Of a stretch of DNA of 64,000 nucleotides, positions 55,890 through 64,000 are shown piece by piece (positions within the stretch are counted from its first letter, which is position 1; every line of letters starts with the position of its first letter). Origin of the DNA: Auricularia sp. M13. Taxonomy: Eukaryota > Basidiomycota > Agaricomycetes > Auriculariales > Auriculariaceae. The notes below the pieces were generated by a model. That model did not search any database. It had not been told where the DNA came from and saw nothing but the letters and a program-made list of their open reading frames with translations. Made by a program: the position numbers and the translations under genes. Location: NCBI GenBank assembly GCA_037042915.1, contig CM073202.1:2046001-2110000 (forward strand), read 5' to 3'.

Positions 55890-58800
55890 CTACGACTGCG
55901 ACTGCTGCTGCGAGTGGCTCGCAGCCTGTGGCGCAGGCTGCCCCGCGGACAGGTAATTGCTCCAGTCTTCCCATCTGCAACGAACGAAGGTTGTCAGCAA
56001 TGTGAGCGAGGGCCACGTGAAAGAGCACTGGTACTGACTCCCAACCAGTCGGCGCCTGGGACCACATGTTCATGCTCTCTAATTGCAGGTCGGCGGCGGT
56101 CGCACCCAATTTGGGTGCCATGCCAGCCCCGAATATCGAGGCATCCATCTGGGCGGTGCTGAAGGGCAACTGGTGCATATTGAGCTGCGCCTGCGTCGGC
56201 GGCTGCGGCAGTGGTCCGCCGAGATTGCTCAGGTCCAGCGTGTCCGCACCGGTACCCAAATTCAGCGATGGGAAGGTATCGGCGAACGCGCCATTCATCA
56301 TGGGGTCCACAGACATGCCCGCCTGCAAGTTCTGCGGCAGCCAGTTGACCGAGTCGGGCGAGAAGCCGGTGTGTCCGAAGTACTGATTGTAGATGGGGTG
56401 CAGCGGCGCCTGCGCAAGCTCGCTGGTGGCGACAGGCAAACCATTCGGAAACACGGGGTCAGGACCGATGAACGGCGGCGCGCCGGCCGAGCTCTGAGAC
56501 GTAGCGGGGGACAGCGAGTTGGGCGAGCTCTGCACCTCTGGGCGCGGCCCTGCAACGACCGATCTCGCAGGCGCAATCGGTCGATGCACGGAGAGGTTTT
56601 GCTGGTGCGACGGCGTCGCAGGTGATCCACTGCTCTCTGACTCGGCTACGCCGTCGGTCGGCCGCGCACGCTTGTTCGACGGGGCTGTAGTAGCCTGGGG
56701 CGCCGGCAGCGGGAAGTCGCGCACAGACGCCAGTTCGCACAAGATGTCCCTGACACGAACATGAGCAAACAATGCGCCACACGACAAGGACAAACAACGC
56801 ACCACAACCTGCCAGCCGCGTACCAGCGGGGCTCCACGCGCGTCAGGACGTTCATGCACTTGTGCACATCCTGCATCTGCTGGGCGGCATCCGGCGACGT
56901 CGCGGACTTTTTCACGCCCCAGATATTGAGCAGGAGCACGATACCAGAGGTGAACGCCGACACGCATTGCCACGGCATGACCACGTCAGACCGACGCATC
57001 TGGATGTCGAGCACGTGGCTGCACGACCTAGCGGCGTTGGTGCAGATCGCAAGCGAGGGGAACGACAGTGGCGATGGCTTTTTCGGCGACGGGATGAATG
57101 GCCGGTGGATCAGGATTTGCAGGTGATAGTAAGTGCAGTACAACAGCGCAGATTGGTCGAACCACTTAATCTCCTCGCGATTTGGATCCCAACGCACTGC
57201 ATGCATATCAGTATGCGAAGCAAAACATCAATGCCGCGGCGGGAAAGCGTACGATGATCGGGAACAGAGTCAATCCACTTGTTCAGAGCCGAGTCAAGTT
57301 CAGCGACTATGTGCTGTTCCCACTGTGGCCCGACAAAGCCCAAAAGAATTTTGGATTTGTTGATCGAGTACTAGCGGAGAGAGTAAGGGCCAAGATCTGC
57401 GAGTGAGGTGTCAAACATGACTCACGATGGTTCTCAGGGCGAATGCCAGAATTTGGCTGAGTTTCATGTGGCAAACAAAGAAGGAGATGACAGATGGCCG
57501 TCCCACCGGCTGAGGGTGGAGCAGCGGGTGGCTGGGATCGCTCAAGTCCCAACAGTCATCATCCACCTCCAAGGGAAGATCAAGATCGAAACTAGAAGCA
57601 CTGCAGTGAGCAAAACAGCCTGCCAAACCGCACTGCGCGGCTGCGTACTCTTCGTCCTGGATGGCGCACGGGCGCCCAAACGACGCGCTAGTAGTGCGGT
57701 CGAGCGAAACGAGGATCCTAACAAAGCAGTCGCGCTTCAGTGCTGGTCCCGCGCCATCGACTGACGCATCACCGTACCAGAATGCGCGTTTCCACAGCTC
57801 ATCATCAAGATTCGGTTTATCCTTGTACACCTTGTTCCGATGAGCACCGACGTCCTGCGCCATGCGGATGCCAATGCCGAGGATAGTCCAGCCAGCATGA
57901 GGGGACGATGTGCCTACTTCACACATCAGAGGTGTTATCCCGCGGAATTAGAAGTTACAAGGGGAATTACCTGCAATGAACATAATCGACAACTGCGAAG
58001 ATCACGTCAGTGGGGATCGAAGCTGCCGTCATCCCCACGCACCACCTGGATCTGAAGGTCGAAGAGTCGCGGAGGTGTTATCTTGAACCGACGGAAGGGT
58101 TCCACCTGCTCAAAATACTTCCAGCCGGCAGAGTGCATTTTGCCGGGCTCGAGCAGAACGCGTTCGTCGTCAACGAACCGCGAGCCAATCGCACAAATCA
58201 GCAGCACGATGGCTGCGAAGTGCGAGTCTTCGAAGTGCAGACGCGAGCGCATCTGCTCCTCAAACAGGCCGCGGTGAAGGAGGGGGTGATAGAGATTGAC
58301 TTTGTCAAAGTAGAGGTTGATGAGGCGGTCCATGAGCTCCGGCTCGGGAAAGTCGAAATGCAGCTCTTGCTGTTCAATGCGCTCGTTGCGGAATTCCCAC
58401 TGCAGCGTATGAACATCAGACAAATGGAAACGATGGTGTTGTTCTCACAGGGTGGCTTACAGGGTTGGTCTGCCAGAATTCCGGGCGGCGGTGGTTGGGA
58501 TAGTTGTCTCGGAAGATGTCGACGCCCGAGTGCTCGCGTTTGAAGTCGACGGCGGCCTGGATGAGCATGAGGCCGCTTGACTTGCCGTGAAATCGTTTAT
58601 CAATGACGACGGGCTGCTTGGGTCTTTCGGTCAGGCGCACCAGCATGCGCTCGTCATCACTAGGAACCAGGGAGTCCTCGACGCTCGCAGCGGGGGGAGT
58701 GTACTGTGTGTGCGACTGACACAGCGAGCCCGGATTGAGCGGTGTGGCGTTCTTCTTGGAAGCAGCAATCTTCTTGCTGCTGCCCGCGCCGCCGCCGCCG

Positions 58801-59514
58801 CTGCTGCCGGACGGCCTCTCGCCGCCCATCCAGGCCTCCTTGTCGATCGAGGCACCGAGCTCCTGCGTGAAGTCGGCGTCGGGGCATAACTGGATCGCCG
58901 TGGTCAATTGGTCATACGACGTGAAATTAGATGCCGAGATAGCGAAGAGGCTTGGGGGGACAGCGGGGGGCCAGAAACTCACCCGTTGCAGCAGCTTCTC
59001 CATCTTCTCGAGCCGCGTCTCGAGGCTCTCGACATAGCTGGCAGCCCGTCAGTCACTGCACGTCGCTGCCGGAACAGCCGCTCTCGGGCGATCCTCAGAC
59101 GCCGGGCGTACCCTTTCGGTGGCCCGCGTTTCTTGGCTGCCTGCGCGCAGCATGGGGTCCCGTGAGCGACAACGGCGACGGCGACAGCGAAGGCGACGGG
59201 CTCACCTCGACGTAGGTGCAGTCGTAGTTGTACGCGATGCAGTTCGAGCAGCGGTTGTTGGGCATCTGCCCGCCATCGCCTGCGGGGAGTTTAGAGTGTG
59301 GCGGGCGGCGCGCAGGTGACTCACAGCGAACTGCAGAGCACAGACTCGTCAGCGTCGGCTAGGACAGCGAGGGTGAGACACGGCGCGTACTCTTCTTGCG
59401 GCGGCAGATGTCGCAGGCGCGCTGGACGCGGCGCTTCTTGGCGCGGGCGTCCTCTGCGGTGCCGGGCGAGTGCGAGCCGTCGTGGTCGTTGAAGTCCTCT
59501 TCGCCGGACGACAT
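55890..59514 (-). CDS. Zn2Cys6 transcription factor with fungal-specific TF domain, 15 exons
   Basis: Minus-strand exons: 59514-59391, 59330-59325, 59279-59206, 59140-59112, 59037-58983, 58889-58461, 58399-58043, 57992-57971, 57913-57766, 57717-57649, 57591-57426, 57370-57253, 57196-56824, 56749-56039, 55974-55890, giving 921 aa. The zinc cluster reads CDICRRKKIRCDGG, NNRCSNC, YDC, spread over exons 1-3, with exon 2 only 6 nt. A linker and coiled-coil dimer region follow (SLETRLEKMEKLLQ). The middle domain has LYHPLLHRGLFEEQ, WTILGIGIRMAQDVGAHR and VSLDRTTSASFGRPCA. The C-terminus is Gln/Pro/Asn-rich, as in activation domains. It is next to the galactose genes, but control of them is only a possibility. 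Confidence 0.92.
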
Positions 59515-59982
59515 CGCTGAGCGCGGGGCGGGCGGGGCGCGGCGGGTTGCGGGACGAGCGGTCACTCGGTGTATGTATTATAGTCACCCTCCAGCCGGAC
59601 TCTCCCGAACACAGCATAGCGCCAGATGCCTGCCGAGCCGCGCGTCCCGCACTGACGCCCGTCTCCCATGCCCATCGGCAGGACGTGTCCTGGTGCTTTC
59701 GAAACCATCGCCTATTATTGCCAGAAAAGACATGAAGAAAGAATTTCTGTTACACAAGACTGGCCGAAACGAGACTGAGAATCTTCATCGGAAAAAAAAA
59801 GAACCTGCGCACCGCAATTACCTAAAATCACATCGGGGGAGAACTGGGATGGGGGACGAGACGGGCGACGAGGGACTTGGCGGGGACAACCTAATACGAC
59901 AATGGACGCGATACGGACTCTCACACAAAGCGCGCAGAAAGCAATTCGAAACGACCACGGAGCAACGTCCAACCCTGCGCGA
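59515..59982. other. upstream region of the Zn2Cys6 gene
   Basis: Promoter of the transcription factor and 3' flank of the same-strand AreA-GATA-like gene. No other feature was seen. Confidence 0.45.
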
Positions 59983-62606
59983 CTACCACCCGCTCGTGTG
60001 GAAGTCGTCTGCCCACGACCGGTTGCGCGCGATAGCCGCTCGACGACGCGCCTCGCGTTCGTCGATCGGCTCGTTGGCGCCCGCCAGCGACGTCAAGGGC
60101 TGCAGCCGGCTGCCTGCGCTCGTGTTGCGCGGGAGCCCATGCGAGCGCTTCGTCACCTGCCGTTCCCAAAGCAGATTTCGCCGCAGGCTCTCGCTCATCT
60201 CGCTGGCCAGCATGTTTCTTCTTGTCGTGCGCGGCGTCTGCGGAGGGAGCGGTACGGGCAGATGTGCATGCGTGAACGGGATCGGGGCAACGGCGACACC
60301 GTTAGGCAGGGCCGAGGGCTGCTGTTGTTGGAATTGTTGCTGTTCTGGTAATTGCTGTTGTTGCTGTGGCGGTTGAGTCTGTTGTTGCGATCGTTGCTGC
60401 AAGTGTCGACCAGCAAACGCAGCCAATTTGCGCTGCGCCACACTTTGTGAAACCTGCACCGTGTCCTCCGGATCGTCCTCGTCCGTGTCCGTATCCTCCG
60501 GTTCGTCCTCAGGGCGCCCACGTGGCCGGTAACCTGTCCTATACTGGGTATTGGCCAGGGTCGGCTGTGCAGTGACCTGCTGGATCAACGGTGCTGCCAC
60601 AGGACTCCTGCCGACCATCTGCAACGACGGTGCGGAGGTCGTCCGCGCGGCCGCAGCCAAAACGTCCCGACTCGACGATGCCTGTGCAACGCGCTCGGGG
60701 TGGAACATGGATGTCAGCAGGCCGGTCTGCGGCAGCTGGTCAAGATTGGAATACGACCGTGTCGGCAGCTTCGCGAACATCTCGCGCTGGCGCTGTGCCT
60801 CCAACGCAGCCTCGCGCGCAATGTCTGGGCCCCGCTCAGCACCGTCGGCGGCACTGTCGTCCTCGGACGCCCACGACGAGTCGTCCGCCGAGTCCGAGTC
60901 GAATTCCGAGGACGTGGCCAACTCGACTTTGCGGTTAGCCGGCGCAAGAAGAGTCTTGAAGAGGGAAACGCGAGCCTGAGGACTTATAGGACGTGTTGTC
61001 GGGGCCAGTGTGGGTTCTCGCGCGGCAGGAGGAGCTGCTACAGGCGCGACAGCAGGATTAGGCATCACGGGGTCCGCTCGGGGCTTGTTTGACGCGCCGG
61101 TTGCGGGGACAACAGCAGCCGGCGGGGGAGGCGCTGTAACAGGCGCCTCCTTCGGCTGCTGCGTCGCGGCTGCCGGTGCAGTCTGCTGCAGCTGTCGCTT
61201 TGCGGGAGAGACGGTGCGAGAGGTCGGTTTGGTATGCGAGACGCGATGTGCGAATGCGGGACGGCCCACTGCACGGGTGCCAACGTGATGGCGGACGGGC
61301 TCCTTGCCCTTCCGCTGCCGTGACGCAGATCCGATGCTACTGGGCGGCCTGAAACTGCTGGAAGTGGCACTACCGGGCATGTCCACAGACGCCTCGTCCA
61401 ACGAACGGGAAGAGGTGGATATCGAGCGGGGCGGCGGCGGCGGCAGAGCGGAATCACGTGGCTTAGCATTGACCGCGGTCGCAGCAGCAGAGGCAGCGGC
61501 GGCGGCAGCAGCCATGAGGTTGGGAGCCATGGTGCTGCTCTCGGAGTCTGGCGAGTGCTCAGGCGTATTGGGCTCGTGACAAAGGAAAAACATGGACGGC
61601 GCCGCCTTGCGCCCGTCGGCCTCGTGTTCGCCGGACGCGCTATGAGTCGTCGGCAAGACAGAAGTGGGCACGCGCAGAGTGGCAGAAGGCACAGTAGGCT
61701 GTATGTTCGTGTTGAGTGACGCGACGTGCGGGACGTGCGGCACTTCGTCCGGGACGCGCGGAGTCGCGGGCGGCGTGGGGTGCGGCGTGGGGTTGACAAC
61801 GACGACAGCTGGACATCCGGCGCCTGCAGCAGACGGCGGCGTGGACGGCATGATGACCGTCTCGAGCAGCGGGCGCTGGATGAACGGCGAGCGCGGGCTG
61901 GACGGCGGCAATGGGGCAGGCGATCGGACGGCGGACGGGACGACGAGCTTGTTGGGGAGCAGCTCGCTGATGAAGCGGCCTGGGTGCAGATCCGGGGAAG
62001 AGCGCGAGCGCGGCTCCAGCACAGGGCGCACGGCGCCAGAGCCAGGGTTGGGATGCGACTTGGACAGCGGCGCCGGCCGCTCGTCCGCACGGCGCACACA
62101 GTCGGATCGCGCGCTGATAGCAGCCTCGTCCGGGCCCTCGCCCCCCGCGCTCGACGGCGACTCGGACGAGTCGGACGTAAAGCCCGAGAGCTCGCTGTCG
62201 GACACGCCGAGCGAGAAGTGGGCGCCGGGCGCGGCGACGGCGGGCGGGTCGGCGCCATCGCACGGGCCGCGCTTCGCACTGGCCAGGTTGCGGTTCCATA
62301 GGCGCCAGGACAGGTTCTCCAGGCGGGCGCCGTCGTCGATGGCGTCCCTGCAGCGCGAAAAGACTGGCGGCGGCGGTCAGGCGGGCTGGCGACTCGGGCC
62401 GCATGCAGCCAGGGCGTACCTTGCCAGAGCGCGTGGCAGTCGTCCTGCTTGTCGACCTTGTCGAACGCGACGCTCAGCACCGGGACTGCGGCCATGCTCG
62501 CGGGCGCTGGAGACGGCGGCGACGGGCTCGCAGCTCGCAGACTGAAAGAGAGAGAGTCAAGGGTGGATTGCGTCCGGTCCGCACGACGGGGGATAGTCGG
62601 GGTCAT
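59983..62606 (-). CDS. AreA-GATA-like domain protein with DUF3295-type C-terminus, 2 exons
   Basis: Exons: 62606 (or 62495)-62420 and 62363-59983; 855 aa from the longer start. The N-terminal domain is rebuilt across the intron as CHALWQVFSRCRDAIDDGAR then LENLSWRLWNR, the AreA-type GATA-like block found in fungal nitrogen-regulation proteins. A long Pro/Ala/Ser-rich disordered region follows, with acidic patches, poly-Ala, a Gln-rich tract near 60340-60410 and a conserved-looking end containing SESLRRNLLWERQ. No DNA-binding zinc finger is present, so it is probably a signalling regulator rather than a GATA factor itself. The ATG at 62606 is only 30 bp from the stop of the next gene, so 62495 may be the real start. 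Confidence 0.85.
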
Positions 62607-62636
62607 GTGTTTGTTCACGTGGTGCTATTACAGTTG

Positions 62637-63394
62637 CTAACAAGCCCGGACTACACACGTGCCCCTCCTCAAGTGATAGTCCAACCCAGACGCGTTGCGG
62701 TAGCTCTGCCAGAACAACAACAACGGCTTAGCCACAACCTTCGCGGCACAAATTAATCCGCCCTTGCCTTGATGCAGCCCGCCCTTGGGCACAAGTATTT
62801 CTTTCTCTCAGTCTCACCCTTGCCCGGTTTCAGCTTGGGCCGCTCCAGCTCGCGCAGCGAGAGACACAAGGGAGCAGCCTCGTCCAGCCGCCGCGTCGGG
62901 TACGGCCCAGGCGCGCGCGCAGCCCGGGCATCACTCGTGCGCACAACAAAGGTCCCGAACGCGCTCGTGACCGGGTCCAGCAGCCGCCCGACCGCCGCCT
63001 CGTCAGAAACAACATGCTCCTCCTCGAAATGGCACACCAGTGCGTGCAGGTCCGCCAGCCGCAGCCCGCAGCATGTATAATCGCGGCACTGCGTTACCAA
63101 CGTGTCAGTCCCCATATTACATCTCTGCGGCTGTTCAAGCTTACAAGGTCGCGTTCTGGACATGGGGGCACGTATATGCGCGTCGCATCGCTCGTAGGCG
63201 ATTCTGCGCGCGTCGATGTACTGCAAACGCTCGTCGACGCGTCCGAAGGCACCGCTGCAAAGCTGCAGCGCGATGAAAAGAGGCTGACTGTGGCGGTCTA
63301 ACAAACCCACTCACTCGGCAAGCATGGCGTCCCAGTCGACATACTCCTCCATCATCGTCACCTCCGTATCCATCGTGGTCGTCGAGAGCGACAT
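62637..63394 (-). CDS. Sfp1-like C2H2 zinc-finger protein, 4 exons
   Basis: Exons: 63394-63315, 63262-63145, 63088-62768, 62705-62637, giving 195 aa. Exon 3 has CRDYTCCGLRLADLHALVCH followed by FEEEHV, the split first finger seen in Sfp1-type fungal regulators. The last finger is joined across an intron as CPRAGCIK then SYRNASGLDYHLRRGTC, matching the Sfp1-type C-x4-C ... H block with the second His replaced by Cys. The final intron (62767-62706) has a GCAAGG donor. Without it the protein would end before the finger is complete. Sfp1 relatives control growth and ribosomal genes. The protein is short for the family, so the exact role is uncertain. Confidence 0.82.
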
Positions 63395-64000
63395 CTTGAA
63401 CTGGTGAGAGTGATAAAGCAAAGGCAATTCCAGATAACTTCGCAGGGCAAAACGGGAACAGAATTTGACATTGGATCCTTGACAACAGAAAAGTCTATGG
63501 CGCCGTGACTAGATCCACTTTGACGTAACGCAACGCCGCCCATTCAAAATGAGAATCAGATCTCAGAATGTCGCTGACAAGACATGTACAAGGGCCAGAA
63601 GTCCACGACCTCCAGCCTCCTGCCGATCGCTCAGTTGTTCCTTGCAGTGGAAGAAATGAAAGGCATTCATATACGGTACGGCCTCCTCGCATTGACTCAG
63701 TCAGCTCCGTATCGGGAGCACCATGACCAGTCGACCAACGCCATGGAATCGCCCGAGTGCGTTCGAGTGGATCCTCAGCGCGCCGCGCCTCCTCCCATTC
63801 TGCATCAGATGCTCCAAGCCTCCAAGCTCCCAGTCACGCACCCGTGTCCCACGTCCAGGGACTCCACTCGTCGCAGGGAACAGATGAGAGAGAGATGAGC
63901 GATGGACTCGATGGAGGCCGATGGGGCAATGACGACAGGGTGACGCGGAGGATAGTGGCCTTCAAGCTCCCGTTGCAGCCCGCGGAGTCGGCGAAACGCA
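63395..64000. other. right edge: upstream region of the Sfp1-like gene
   Basis: Probably promoter DNA. A frame starting with ATG at 63895 stays open to the window edge (35 codons) and could be the beginning of a rightward gene, but there is too little sequence to judge. Confidence 0.35.

Noticed and set aside
63895-64000. Partial rightward gene at the window edge
   Set aside because: Only 35 open codons are available and no motif is visible.

Overview
The window looks like one contig from a filamentous basidiomycete, most likely an Agaricomycete. The evidence is GC-rich coding sequence, genes split by many 45-80 nt introns with GTRNGT-like donors and CTAAC/CTGAC-like branch points, and fungal-specific families (Dad2, Yvc1, Pps1, Adp1, Zn2Cys6 and AreA-GATA-like regulators). 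I saw no bacterial operons, CRISPR arrays or insertion sequences, and recognised no intact transposon or virus-derived element. All exon models were built by eye from reading frame, splice signals and family motifs, and every complete model closes in frame. No alignment or RNA data were available.

Layout. 1-3.6 kb is gene-poor and holds a tRNA-Val(CAC) gene with a 9-nt intron. 3.6-15 kb carries, on the + strand, a PEX11-family peroxin, a Pmc1-type Ca2+-ATPase, a short conserved unknown protein and an actin-related protein. 15.4-21.3 kb has a PB1-domain protein (-), CTF8 (+) and a membrane-anchored alpha/beta-hydrolase (+). 21.3-24.6 kb is gene-poor. 24.7-30.1 kb has an NAD(H) kinase (-), lying between two diverged direct repeats, and the phosphatase PPS1 (+). 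30.8-35.7 kb has the ABC transporter ADP1 (-), divergent from DAD2 (+). 35.7-39.7 kb is sparse, with a hairpin, a small secreted Cys-rich protein and a possible small zinc-binding protein. 39.7-45.6 kb has a PLP-homeostasis protein (-) back to back with a UPF0014/FetB-like membrane protein (+), then a 53-aa Cys-rich protein and a CaMKK-like kinase (+) very closely spaced. 46.4-51.7 kb has the vacuolar TRP channel YVC1 (-) and a coiled-coil protein (-). 51.9-59.5 kb has aldose 1-epimerase (-) divergent from galactokinase GAL1 (+), then a Zn2Cys6 factor (-). 60-63.4 kb has an AreA-GATA-like/DUF3295 protein (-) and an Sfp1-like zinc-finger protein (-).

Functional links. The mutarotase and galactokinase share a 111-bp intergenic region and form a minimal Leloir module. 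Pmc1-like pump and Yvc1-like channel would load and release vacuolar calcium. Most other neighbours have unrelated housekeeping or regulatory roles.

The most unusual feature is gene structure rather than a novel operon. There are micro-exons down to 6 and 8 nt inside a DNA-binding motif and a catalytic motif, a pore region assembled from very small exons, about seven GC-AG introns among roughly 125 modelled (three in one gene), several stop-free introns whose length is a multiple of three, and several AAG acceptors.
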